A stretch of DNA of 22,860 nucleotides from MWH-TA3 sp044353905 (lineage in GTDB: Bacteria; Actinomycetota; Actinomycetes; Actinomycetales; Microbacteriaceae). How positions within the stretch are numbered: the stretch's first letter is position 1; every line of letters begins with the position of its first letter. Under the pieces are notes generated by a model. It did no database searches, was not told the origin of the DNA, and saw only the letters and a list, made by a program, of their open reading frames with translations. Where the stretch lies: assembly GCA_044353905.1 (NCBI GenBank), contig JBILBA010000019.1, positions 1 to 22,860 of the forward strand, read 5' to 3'. Positions 7,681 to 15,271 of this stretch are shown here, piece after piece. The position numbers and the translations under genes are program-made.

Positions 7681-7686
7681 TACGCT
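7681..7686 (+). promoter_or_regulatory. putative -10 of rfbD
   Basis: TACGCT would start transcription near 7693, giving a short leader that includes the AGGGAG ribosome site (7695-7700). This gene is therefore leadered, unlike its divergent neighbour. Confidence 0.4.
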
Positions 7687-7706
7687 GAAGGACGAGGGAG
7701 ATCGTG

Positions 7707-8549
7707 ATGACTGGACCAATTCTTGTGACCGGCGGCGGCGGAATGCTCGCGAAAGCGTTGGGAACAACCTTCGGTGACACCGCCGAACTGGCTACGCGCA
7801 CAGAACTCGACATCACCGACGCCCTCGCCGTTCGTCGTGCGGTGGTCGGCCGGTCCGCCGTGATCAACACCGCCGCGTACACCGCGGTTGATAACGCAGA
7901 GACCAACGAGGACGCTGCCTGGGAGATCAATGCCCTCGGTGCGAAGAACGTGGCAGAGGCCTGCGCGGAATCGGGCGTCCGTCTCATTCATGTCTCGACT
8001 GATTACGTGTTCAACGGTCGTGCCTCGAGTGCTTATTCCGAGGACTCCGCCACGGACCCCCAATCCGCCTACGGACGAAGCAAACTCGGGGGTGAACTCG
8101 CAGTTCTCGCCGCCCACCCGGAGGGGGCGTCCATCGCCCGCACGGCGTGGCTGTACGGCGCGGGTGGACCCAGTTTTGTGGCAACCATGCTCGCCAAGGC
8201 GCGGGCGGGTGAACCCGTCAGTGTGGTCACCGACCAGATGGGTCAACCGACCTGGACTCGAGATCTTGCGGAACGAATTCGGCTACTTCTCGGCGTGCCA
8301 CCCGGCGTCTACCACGCGACAAACTCCGGCGCGTGTTCGTGGTGGGAACTAGCGGTTGCGGTTTACGAAGAGGTCGGTGCGCCGACAACTCTGGTCGGTC
8401 AAACCACCTCCGACGCCTTCGTCAGACCCGCGCCTCGACCAGCAAACTCCGTCCTCGGCGATCACGCTGCGCGATCCGTCGGGCTACCCGCAATGCCCTC
8501 GTGGCGCGAGGCGCTCGTCACTGCGCTGCGCGAGGATTTCGCGGTCTGA
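7707..8549 (+). CDS. rfbD: dTDP-4-dehydrorhamnose reductase (RmlD)
   Basis: Reduces dTDP-4-keto-L-rhamnose with NAD(P)H, the last step to dTDP-L-rhamnose. It is an extended short-chain dehydrogenase of 280 residues. It has a Rossmann glycine motif VTGGGGML (7-14), AAYTAVDNAE (56-65), STDYVFNG (97-104) and the catalytic YGRSK (Y122, K126). A C-terminal substrate domain carries TDQMGQPTWTRDLA and RPANSVL. I chose ATG 7707 over GTG 7704 because the AGGGAG ribosome site is 6 nt away. It is separated from rfbA/rfbC by two glycosyltransferase genes. It ends 5 bp from the stop of the convergent LCP gene, leaving no room for a terminator. Confidence 0.95.
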   Translation: MTGPILVTGGGGMLAKALGTTFGDTAELATRTELDITDALAVRRAVVGRSAVINTAAYTAVDNAETNEDAAWEINALGAKNVAEACAESGVRLIHVSTDYVFNGRASSAYSEDSATDPQSAYGRSKLGGELAVLAAHPEGASIARTAWLYGAGGPSFVATMLAKARAGEPVSVVTDQMGQPTWTRDLAERIRLLLGVPPGVYHATNSGACSWWELAVAVYEEVGAPTTLVGQTTSDAFVRPAPRPANSVLGDHAARSVGLPAMPSWREALVTALREDFAV

Positions 8550-8554
8550 CCCGA

Positions 8555-9898
8555 CTACGGTTGCGGCGTTGGCGACGGCGTTGCGCGCGGAGGGAACACT
8601 GCCTCTCGGACAATCTCGTGGGCCAACTTAAAGTTCGGGTAAAGGTAGTCGAAAATGGGCGGAACCAATTCCGCACGACGCATCGGTAGTTTCCGGGCTT
8701 TAGTGCCGAGGTCGACCATGACCCCGAGCATGGACTGCGGTAGGTCGGTGATGACGAGCGCCTTACCCGCCGTGGCCAACTCCTGGAAACGGGTCAACAC
8801 CGTGGCTGGCTGCACTTGACGCAGAATTGCTTCCTCTAGTTGCCGCTGTCGTCCCATGCGCACGAAGTCATCCGAATCACAACGGGTTCGCGCATACATC
8901 AGGGCTCGTTTGCCATTGAGATGGGTCAGGCCCGCCGGGAAACTGTCGGTAATCGGCTCACCAACGACACACACGTTCACGGTCTCTTCAATCATGATGT
9001 CCACCCCGCCCAGGGCGTCGATGAGACGGCTGAAGCCCTTCATATCGATGAGAACGAAGAACTGAATGGGGAGGCCGGTGATGGCTTCGACGGAATCCCG
9101 CATCGCCTCGATTCCCGGCGTTGATCCGGCCGCCTCAGCGTCTGGATACAGCTCGGCGTGTTTTTGGGCCCAGGTGTAGATGTAGGCGAACAGGCAGTCG
9201 TCGCCGCAATTGAACCCGTCGGGCCACTCGTCACGCATCGGCGATCCTTTGACGAACGGAGCGTTGTAGAGATTTCGCGGAATTCCGACGACAGCGATTT
9301 GTCCCGTGCTCGCATCGACGGTGACAAGACTGACCGAGTCTGGGCGAAGGCCAATTCGGTCGGCACCAGCGTCGCCGCCGAGCAACATAAATGTGTACTT
9401 ACCTTCGATCGGGGCGACCGTCGGAGCGTCGGCGAATATGCCCGCAATGGTCGTGCGCGTGACTCCCGCCAGATAGGTGCCGTACGCAGCGCCTCCCGCT
9501 GGCACGAACATCGCGACGATTGTGACAATCGCTACCCACAGGCGCGTGCGGCCCGGCACATGAACGAAGCGAACCAGTCGAAAGGTGTCAACTGCGGCAA
9601 CCACAGAGATGACCGCGAGCACAATGAGAATCGCTTGAACGGCGAGAAGCCCCCAGAACGAGACCCACAAGCCGAGAGCCACACCCGGCGCGAAAAAATA
9701 GGACACGAGAGTCGCGAGTCCGATGAGAAACAGAACGAGCCAGGTGCCGAACAGGATTCTTCCGAGTCGGCGATTTCCCGCAAGCAGCTGTGCCGTGCCT
9801 GGCATGAGCAACGACATGATGATCAGCCACCACGCTCGACGTCTCATGACCGCCGCGTCGCGCAGGTCCGGGTTTCGAATGGGTGACGTCAGACTCAC
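8555..9898 (-). CDS. LytR-CpsA-Psr (LCP) family cell-wall glycopolymer ligase
   Basis: Membrane protein of 447 residues. The N-terminus has several hydrophobic segments (about 21-38, 49-68, 72-105 and 121-142). The extracytoplasmic LCP domain runs from about 166: FMLLGGDAGADR (170-181), LRPDS (184-188), VGIPRNL (194-200), LMYARTR (333-339) and DDFVRMGRQRQ (343-353). These include the Arg/Asp residues that hold the polyprenyl pyrophosphate and metal. Known role: transfer of lipid-linked glycopolymer to peptidoglycan. Cysteines 231 and 235 sit close in a CGDDC motif. The tail is Pro/Thr-rich. The GTG start overlaps the purE stop as GTGA with no good ribosome site, implying coupling to purE. In context it would anchor the rhamnose-containing glycan made nearby. 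Confidence 0.92.
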   Translation of the reverse strand: MSLTSPIRNPDLRDAAVMRRRAWWLIIMSLLMPGTAQLLAGNRRLGRILFGTWLVLFLIGLATLVSYFFAPGVALGLWVSFWGLLAVQAILIVLAVISVVAAVDTFRLVRFVHVPGRTRLWVAIVTIVAMFVPAGGAAYGTYLAGVTRTTIAGIFADAPTVAPIEGKYTFMLLGGDAGADRIGLRPDSVSLVTVDASTGQIAVVGIPRNLYNAPFVKGSPMRDEWPDGFNCGDDCLFAYIYTWAQKHAELYPDAEAAGSTPGIEAMRDSVEAITGLPIQFFVLIDMKGFSRLIDALGGVDIMIEETVNVCVVGEPITDSFPAGLTHLNGKRALMYARTRCDSDDFVRMGRQRQLEEAILRQVQPATVLTRFQELATAGKALVITDLPQSMLGVMVDLGTKARKLPMRRAELVPPIFDYLYPNFKLAHEIVREAVFPPRATPSPTPQP

Positions 9899-10392
9899 GA
9901 GAGCGAATCTTTGAGTGCAGCGTTCTTTTCGGCAACGAGGTCGGCCAGGGAAACAGCGTACGAATCCAATTGGGTGGCTAGTTCAGGTATCGAGATGGAC
10001 AACATTCGAACCGCGAGCAACGCCGCGTTGGTCGAGTTGCCGATTGACACGGTTGCGACGGGGACTCCGCCGGGCATCTGCACGATGGACAACAGCGAAT
10101 CGAGCCCGTCCAGTTGAGACAACGCAATGGGCACGCCAATCACGGGCAAGCTCGTGACCGAGGCCAACATGCCGGGAAGATGGGCGGCGCCACCGGCGCC
10201 CGCGATGATCACCGAGAAACCATTTGCGCGAGCCTCTTTGCCCCACTCGACCATCGCCTCGGGGGTGCGGTGAGCGCTCAGCACCTGCACGTCCGTCGCG
10301 ACACCGAATTCGTCGAGGATGTCCTTTGCGGCGCTCATCGTCGGCCAATCCGAGTCGGATCCCATGACGATAGCTACGAGTGGCGTGCTCAC
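9895..10392 (-). CDS. purE: N5-carboxyaminoimidazole ribonucleotide mutase (PurE, class I)
   Basis: Converts N5-CAIR to CAIR in de novo purine synthesis, using the product of PurK. The 165-residue protein has MGSDSDWPTM (10-19), LSAHRTPEAM (38-47, with the catalytic His), AGAGGAAHLPGMLAS (64-78) and ALSQLDGLDS, all class I PurE signatures at normal length. It lies 9 nt downstream of purK. The GTG start has no Shine-Dalgarno but follows TAGCAT by 6 nt, so besides read-through from purK it may have its own leaderless transcript. Its stop overlaps the start of the LCP gene. Confidence 0.96.
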   Translation of the reverse strand: MSTPLVAIVMGSDSDWPTMSAAKDILDEFGVATDVQVLSAHRTPEAMVEWGKEARANGFSVIIAGAGGAAHLPGMLASVTSLPVIGVPIALSQLDGLDSLLSIVQMPGGVPVATVSIGNSTNAALLAVRMLSISIPELATQLDSYAVSLADLVAEKNAALKDSLS

Positions 10393-10398
10393 CTAACC

Positions 10399-10404
10399 AT
10401 GCTA
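10399..10404 (-). promoter_or_regulatory. putative internal -10 of purE, built on the purK stop codon
   Basis: Minus-strand TAGCAT; its first three bases are the TAG stop of purK. Six nt separate it from the GTG of purE, the same leaderless spacing seen elsewhere. No clear -35. Confidence 0.45.
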
Positions 10405-11505
10405 AATGTCGGCATGAAAGATTTCCGCCACGGCGCGCGCCCGTGACGTGGTGTCCGCGACATCCGTCCCCGTCGCTGTGACGTGACCAACTTTGCGGCC
10501 GGCGCGCGGCTCTTTGCCGTAATTGTGAAGTTTGACATCGCTAGACGCAGAGATCCGGACGTATCGTTGAACGTCCATCCCGCCGAACACGTTGACCATG
10601 ACAGCCCAGGGGTGCCGCGACGCGGTCGAGCCGAGGGGAACGTCCGCGACCGCACGAAGGTGTTGTTCGAACTGCGACGTGACACTTCCTTCGATCGTGA
10701 CGTGCCCAGAATTGTGCGGTCGCATCGCCAACTCATTCACGAGCAATCGTCCATCGGCGGTTTCGAAAAGCTCCACTGCGAGAACCCCGGTCACGTCGAG
10801 GTCATCGGCGATTTGTCGACCCAATTCCGCGGCCATCTCGATGACCCGACCAGTCTCGGTTGGTGCAGGAAGGATTACCTCGGCACACACTCCATTCGCC
10901 TGCGTCGTTTCAACGACGGGCCAGGCGGCGGTTTCGCCTGTCGGGCGACGGGCAACAAGTTGGGCAAGCTCCCGCGAGAAATCGACCATCTCTTCCAGCA
11001 GCACAGGACCTCGCGCCAACCAGTCGTCGAGTTGTGCGGGGTCTGTGACGACCGCGACTCCTTTGCCGTCGTATCCTCCGCGGGGCACTTTTGCAATGAT
11101 TCGTCCCCCGTTAGCTTCGAGAAAAATCGAAACGTCATCCGCCGTGTGAGCGACGGACCATACGGGCAAAGGAAGGCCCAATTCCTCGAGGCGTTCCCGC
11201 ATCAGGATCTTGTCCTGAGCGAAAGCCAACGCCGCCGAACCCGGCCGCACCGCGACCCCCGTCTTTTCCAGCGCCACGATGATGTCGGACGGCACGTGTT
11301 CGTGGTCGAACGTGATGACGTCTACTTCGCGGGCGAAAGCCAACACGGTCTCGAGGTCTCGATAATCGCCAACCGACGTTGTCCGATCGCGTGCCGACGA
11401 ATCGCTCGTTTCCGCAAGAACTCGTAGTTCGAGACCGAGCTCGACCGCGGGGCCAATCATCATCCTGGCAAGTTGGCCTCCGCCGATTACCCCGACTTTC
11501 GTCAT
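10402..11505 (-). CDS. purK: N5-carboxyaminoimidazole ribonucleotide synthase (PurK)
   Basis: ATP-grasp enzyme that carboxylates AIR with bicarbonate and ATP, supplying PurE. The 367 residues include the N-terminal VGVIGGGQLARMM (4-16), FDHEHVP (66-72), FAQDKILMRERL (95-106), the ATP-grasp loop AKVPRGGYDGKGV (138-150), an acidic EE (181-182) and VNELAMRPHNSGH (256-268). All are standard PurK features at normal length. ATG 11505 overlaps the TGA of the upstream glycosyltransferase gene as ATGA and is preceded by AAGGGG about 5 nt away. Position between a glycosyltransferase and purE-LCP makes a mixed operon. Confidence 0.96.
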   Translation of the reverse strand: MTKVGVIGGGQLARMMIGPAVELGLELRVLAETSDSSARDRTTSVGDYRDLETVLAFAREVDVITFDHEHVPSDIIVALEKTGVAVRPGSAALAFAQDKILMRERLEELGLPLPVWSVAHTADDVSIFLEANGGRIIAKVPRGGYDGKGVAVVTDPAQLDDWLARGPVLLEEMVDFSRELAQLVARRPTGETAAWPVVETTQANGVCAEVILPAPTETGRVIEMAAELGRQIADDLDVTGVLAVELFETADGRLLVNELAMRPHNSGHVTIEGSVTSQFEQHLRAVADVPLGSTASRHPWAVMVNVFGGMDVQRYVRISASSDVKLHNYGKEPRAGRKVGHVTATGTDVADTTSRARAVAEIFHADI

Positions 11506-12647
11506 GACCCCTTCGCCTTGCGAAGAATAGAAAGGAGGAATTTGCTCGCACTCTTTCGCGTTCGCTTGACCACGCGCTGAAAACGGAAACCGACCGACGC
11601 GCGTCGTTTGCGATTTGCCTCGTGCAGCAGCGCCGTCGTGTGCACCTGGAACGCGTGACCCACACGGACAACATCGGCGAGGCCGACGACGGTTTGCGTG
11701 GCACGACGTGACGGTAGCTTCTTGCCCGCCGGCGCCAGCAAATCATCAGACCCAACGAGCGCGGTGATGACGTCGACCGTTTCCGTGATTGAGTCGCTGA
11801 AAAGAGTGGTTTCTACCACTGCGTCCGTCACGTCCGAAGGGTCGATGGAGTGTTGAATCCAGAACTCATCAAGTTTTCCGAGCTGTTGTTGCTTGTAGAT
11901 GAACTGGTTCTGCCACCCTCGCCCACCCGGCGCACCCACATCCATGTGCGCCTTGCCCTGTTGCGCTTTTCGCTCAACACGGGCCCGAGACAGCATCGGC
12001 AAGTGAACCGCCCGCATCGTGGGGGCCGGGACGGATACCTTCGCCCGACCGAAAATTTTTGTCGAGTGTGAGCCTCGATCGAGTCGAACGTTGCTGCGAA
12101 CGCGGAAGACGACTTTACTCATGAAGCCGAAATCGAAGAACGTTGCCGTTCCCTCTCGAATTTCACGTTCCTTGGTCTGGATGCTCGCGACCCGACGAGC
12201 TTTCGATTGAAAACGCTGGCGACGATAATCACTGATTTTGTTCTCGTCGAAATCCCTCGGCGAGACGAAATTCTTGACGTTGTAACGCACCTCATCGACG
12301 TCGTCGGGTTGCGAACGAAGAAGGTCACGCAGAGACGCGTCGTCGTCAAGCACCAAGAATTCGTCGGCGTCGAAGGGGTAGATCCAGTCGGGCTGTTCGC
12401 CCAGAACCGAGAGTTGGACGAGGGTGTTGGTGATGGCCTCTTGTTCGAAACCGATCGACTCGAGGTGGAGGACCTTCAGACGGTCCCCCCATTTCTGTGA
12501 CAAAAGTTCGTAGCCGGCGGCCGACTGGTCCGAGCTTCCGTCGTCCAACACCCAGACCGCGTCAACGTGCTTAAGGAGCGCGTGGCTCACGCTCATCGCG
12601 ATGAGTCCCCACTCGTTTTTGCACTGGACAACGCCGACGACTCGCAC
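11502..12647 (-). CDS. GT2-family glycosyltransferase (GT-A) with basic C-terminus
   Basis: 381 residues. The N-terminal GT-A domain starts MRVVGVVQCKNE and has WVLDDGSSD (32-40) and PFDADEF (91-97), which carries the DxD-type metal and nucleotide site. This pattern fits the Glyco_tranf_2_4 group, whose members often act on cell-surface glycans; donor and acceptor are unknown. The middle (about 165-270) contains several acidic and aromatic motifs I do not recognise. The final 40 residues are strongly basic (for example NRKRRASVGFRFQR), perhaps for membrane contact. The GTG start has an AAAGGAG site close upstream and a TAGGCT -10 further up, so this is the leadered first gene of the GT-purK-purE-LCP operon. 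Confidence 0.82.
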   Translation of the reverse strand: MRVVGVVQCKNEWGLIAMSVSHALLKHVDAVWVLDDGSSDQSAAGYELLSQKWGDRLKVLHLESIGFEQEAITNTLVQLSVLGEQPDWIYPFDADEFLVLDDDASLRDLLRSQPDDVDEVRYNVKNFVSPRDFDENKISDYRRQRFQSKARRVASIQTKEREIREGTATFFDFGFMSKVVFRVRSNVRLDRGSHSTKIFGRAKVSVPAPTMRAVHLPMLSRARVERKAQQGKAHMDVGAPGGRGWQNQFIYKQQQLGKLDEFWIQHSIDPSDVTDAVVETTLFSDSITETVDVITALVGSDDLLAPAGKKLPSRRATQTVVGLADVVRVGHAFQVHTTALLHEANRKRRASVGFRFQRVVKRTRKSASKFLLSILRKAKGS

Positions 12648-12679
12648 AGTACTCCTTTGGCTGGTATGAAGACGGTTTC

Positions 12680-12685
12680 AGCCTA
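12680..12685 (-). promoter_or_regulatory. putative -10 of the GT2-purK-purE-LCP operon
   Basis: Minus-strand TAGGCT within the 53-bp gap after birA. Transcription would start near 12673, leaving a leader of about 26 nt that ends with AAAGGAG before the GTG at 12647. No good -35 and no riboswitch-sized leader. Confidence 0.45.
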
Positions 12686-12700
12686 TCGAACCGACTCGTC

Positions 12701-13417
12701 TCACTTGAGGCGGAGGTGCGTGACGTCTCCGGCCACGAATTCGTGGGTGCCATCGGGGTTCTCAACAATGAGCGAACCCGTGGACCCGAGCCCCGTCGCA
12801 CGACCCGTCACGAAACCGCCATCGGGCAATTCGATGCGAACGTCCCGCCCGACAGTGTCGATGGCGTTGCGCAGTTCTGCTAGCAGTTCGTCGTCATCGA
12901 GGTTCTGCGCTTGTCGAATCACCGCGTCGGCGAGCGCCGGCACGATTGTTGCGGCAGTTAGAGCGACTCCCTCCGCCGCGAGCGACGTGACAGTTTCGGC
13001 GGGTAGTCCGGCCGGGACCCCCGAGATGTTGATGCCGATCCCGATTGCCAATCGATCAGCGTCCAACGATTCGATCAGTATCCCCGCCACTTTGCGACCG
13101 CCGACGAGAACATCGTTGGGCCATTTGACCGTCGCCCGAGTTTCTGCCGAGGCGTTGAGGTTGATGATTTGAGCCAATTCGACCGCGGCACACAAAGGCA
13201 AACGGGTCATGTGTGCGGGCGAACCCAGTGACGCGCGCGAGACCACAATGGTCAGCGCGACCCCCGTTTCCGGGGCCATCGACCACACGCGGTCCATGCG
13301 CCCTCGCCCGGCGGTTTGGTTGAGCGTCGCGATCACGTCCCCGTGACCGAAATCGGTCGATCGAGCAGTTCGATTGGTCGATTCGACCTGATCACGCCAG
13401 TGAATCACCGCCACCAC
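12701..13417 (-). CDS. birA: biotin--[acetyl-CoA carboxylase] ligase (BirA, catalytic domain only)
   Basis: Activates biotin with ATP and attaches it to the BCCP lysine of the carboxylase alpha subunit. The 238-residue protein has VESTN (11-15), NQTAGRGRMDRVW (33-45, biotinyl-AMP loop), VKWPNDVLV (97-105), KVAGILIE (109-116) and GIGINI, followed by a small C-terminal domain (about 185 on). There is no N-terminal helix-turn-helix, so it is a monofunctional ligase and not a biotin-operon repressor. The GTG start overlaps the accE stop by one base (TAGTG) with no obvious ribosome site, suggesting reinitiation coupling. Its likely target, AccA, is encoded about 4 kb away. Confidence 0.95.
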   Translation of the reverse strand: MVAVIHWRDQVESTNRTARSTDFGHGDVIATLNQTAGRGRMDRVWSMAPETGVALTIVVSRASLGSPAHMTRLPLCAAVELAQIINLNASAETRATVKWPNDVLVGGRKVAGILIESLDADRLAIGIGINISGVPAGLPAETVTSLAAEGVALTAATIVPALADAVIRQAQNLDDDELLAELRNAIDTVGRDVRIELPDGGFVTGRATGLGSTGSLIVENPDGTHEFVAGDVTHLRLK

Positions 13418-13638
13418 TAGCGCAGTGGGTTCGACCAGGTTCGGCCGGCGACGGGTTCGCGCGGCTCCCGTGCGTCACGGACCCAGCCATCAACACGCGT
13501 GTCTTTTTCGACCGCTCCGCCTTCGCGCAACATGCCGGCAACGACCGCAATAACCGCCGCTTCCTGCTCGGCCGTCGGCGATCCCCCCACGATGTGAATC
13601 TGCGTGAGCGAATCGATTTCTGGGGTCGGTTCGGCCAT
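13417..13638 (-). CDS. accE: acyl-CoA carboxylase epsilon subunit
   Basis: Small protein of 73 residues, with QIHIVGGSPTAEQEAAVIAV (13-32) and a C-terminal tail containing DGWVRDAR and GRTWSNPLR. A G-x-PT-x-EE/Q-x-AA core followed by a W-rich tail is the pattern of actinobacterial AccE/PccE subunits, which bind the beta subunit and stimulate activity. Identification rests on this pattern and on position: it starts one base inside the accD stop (TAATG) and ends one base inside the birA start (TAGTG). Such subunits are confined to Actinomycetota. Confidence 0.9.
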   Translation of the reverse strand: MAEPTPEIDSLTQIHIVGGSPTAEQEAAVIAVVAGMLREGGAVEKDTRVDGWVRDAREPREPVAGRTWSNPLR

Positions 13639-15236
13639 TAGAGCGGGATGTTCCCGTGCTTCTTGGCGGGCATACTGGCTCGCTTTGTCCCGAGAGCACG
13701 CATCGAACGAATAATCGCGATTCGAGTCATGTGCGGGTAAATGACATTATCGATTTCCCCGCGCTCGGCAGCGAGGAACGGGCTCGCAACGTTCTGGGTG
13801 TATTCGCTCGCCAGTTTCGCGCGAAGTGCTGCGACGTCCTCGCCCTTTTCTTCCGCTTCCTTGATTTCGGCGCGGTACAAAATGTTGACGGCTCCCTGGC
13901 CACCCATGACGGCGAGTTCCGCGGTCGGCCACGCCATGTTGATGTCGGCACCAAGATGCTTCGAGCCCATCACGATGTACGCCCCACCGTAGGCCTTGCG
14001 GGTGATCACGGTGATGAGAGGAACGGTCGCCTCGGAATAGGCGTAGAGCAACTTCGCTCCACGGCGAATGACACCCTGCCACTCTTGATCGGTCCCCGGC
14101 AAGAACCCGGGAACGTCAACGAGAGTGATGATCGGGAGTCCGAACGCGTCGCAAAAACGAACGAATCGTGCCGCCTTCTCGCTGGCTTCGATATTGAGCG
14201 TTCCCGCCATTTCTTTCGGCTGGTTGGCGACGACACCGACAGGTTTTCCTTCGACTCGCGCAAAACCGATGATGATGTTCGGCGCAAACAGTGGCTGCAC
14301 CTCGAGGAACGAATCGTCGTCAACCGACCTCGCGATGACGTCGAGCATGTCGTACGGCTGGTTCGCGCTGTCCGGAATAATCACGTCCAGCTCTTTGTCG
14401 GCCTCGGTCGGGGTCTCGGACACAACGGATGCGTAGAGAGGGTGTTGGGCGAGGTTGTTTTGCGGCAAGTAGGCAAGGACCGAACGCACGTAATCGAACG
14501 CGTCGGGTTCGTCGCTCGCAAGGTAGTGGGAAACACCGGTGCGAACCGAATGGGTCTCCGCTCCGCCGAGCTCTTCCATACCGACGTCTTCGCCCGTAAC
14601 CGCCTTGATGACGTCGGGTCCCGTGACGAACATTTGGCTCGTCTTGTCGACCATGACAACGAAGTCGGTGAGAGCAGGGGAATACACCGCGCCACCCGCT
14701 GCCGGGCCACAAATAATGGAGAACTGCGGAATGACACCGCTCGACTGAGTGTTGAGGCGGAAAATCTCGCCATACTTGCCCAAGGCCGTGACGCCCTCTT
14801 GAATTCGCGCTCCACCCGAATCGAGGATTCCGATGATCGGAACACCCGCCTTTAAGGCGTATTCCTGAAGTTTGACGATTTTGGCTCCGGCTGCTTCACC
14901 GAGCGAACCACCGAACACACTGAAGTCTTGGCTGAAAATTCCGACCTCGCGGCCGTGAATTCGTCCGACGCCCATGATGACGGCGTCGCGATCCGGACGC
15001 TTTCCCGAATCCCCGAACGAATCGCCCCGCGAGCGCACAAACTTGTCAATTTCGGTAAAGCCAGTCCCCGGGTCGACGAGTTGCATGATGCGGGCCATTG
15101 CCGAATTCTTGCCCTTGGCTTTTTGTTTTTCGGCCGCGGCCTTTTGCGCCTCATCGAGTCGCTTGAGTCGCTCGGCGAAATCGGCGATTCTCGCGGCGGT
15201 GGTCGCGGGTCCGGGGGTCGGGGTGTTTTCAGTCAC
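13638..15236 (-). CDS. accD: acyl-CoA carboxylase beta subunit (AccD5/PccB-type carboxyltransferase)
   Basis: Transfers the carboxyl group from carboxybiotin to acetyl- or propionyl-CoA. The 532-residue protein has a basic, Ala/Lys-rich helix (about 20-45), DFSVFGGSLGE (104-114), ILDSGGARIQEGV (137-149), FVTGPDVIK, a second crotonase half with DVPGFLPGTDQEWQG, and MGGQGAVNILYR near the C-terminus. The specificity loop reads GGAYIVM with Ile421; in S. coelicolor enzymes, as I recall, Asp here favours propionyl-CoA and Ile fits acetyl-CoA. The GTG at 15236 lies 6 nt after TAAGGT (leaderless spacing), though AAGG could also act as a weak ribosome site. First of accD-accE-birA. Confidence 0.95.
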   Translation of the reverse strand: MTENTPTPGPATTAARIADFAERLKRLDEAQKAAAEKQKAKGKNSAMARIMQLVDPGTGFTEIDKFVRSRGDSFGDSGKRPDRDAVIMGVGRIHGREVGIFSQDFSVFGGSLGEAAGAKIVKLQEYALKAGVPIIGILDSGGARIQEGVTALGKYGEIFRLNTQSSGVIPQFSIICGPAAGGAVYSPALTDFVVMVDKTSQMFVTGPDVIKAVTGEDVGMEELGGAETHSVRTGVSHYLASDEPDAFDYVRSVLAYLPQNNLAQHPLYASVVSETPTEADKELDVIIPDSANQPYDMLDVIARSVDDDSFLEVQPLFAPNIIIGFARVEGKPVGVVANQPKEMAGTLNIEASEKAARFVRFCDAFGLPIITLVDVPGFLPGTDQEWQGVIRRGAKLLYAYSEATVPLITVITRKAYGGAYIVMGSKHLGADINMAWPTAELAVMGGQGAVNILYRAEIKEAEEKGEDVAALRAKLASEYTQNVASPFLAAERGEIDNVIYPHMTRIAIIRSMRALGTKRASMPAKKHGNIPL

Positions 15237-15242
15237 ATGTTT

Positions 15243-15248
15243 ACCTTA
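15243..15248 (-). promoter_or_regulatory. putative -10 of accD-accE-birA, leaderless
   Basis: Minus-strand TAAGGT lies 6 nt before the GTG at 15236, in the 35-bp gap after the trmA-like gene. The same bases contain AAGG, so a weak Shine-Dalgarno reading is an alternative. Confidence 0.45.
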
Positions 15249-15271
15249 GCGAGAGTGCGTTCTTTGGGCAC

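Noticed and set aside
8550..8554. A bidirectional terminator between rfbD and the LCP gene
   Set aside because: The gap is 5 bp and no GC-rich hairpin with a T-run is apparent on either side.
12648..12700. A purine riboswitch or regulatory leader before the GT2-purK-purE-LCP operon
   Set aside because: Only 53 bp are available and the predicted leader is about 26 nt, too short for a known purine riboswitch.
13656..14855. A 399-codon open frame on the plus strand, opposite accD
   Set aside because: It lies wholly inside accD, whose protein is unmistakable, and the translation (Arg/His/Asn-rich, no recognisable motif) looks like a codon-bias shadow of a high-GC gene.
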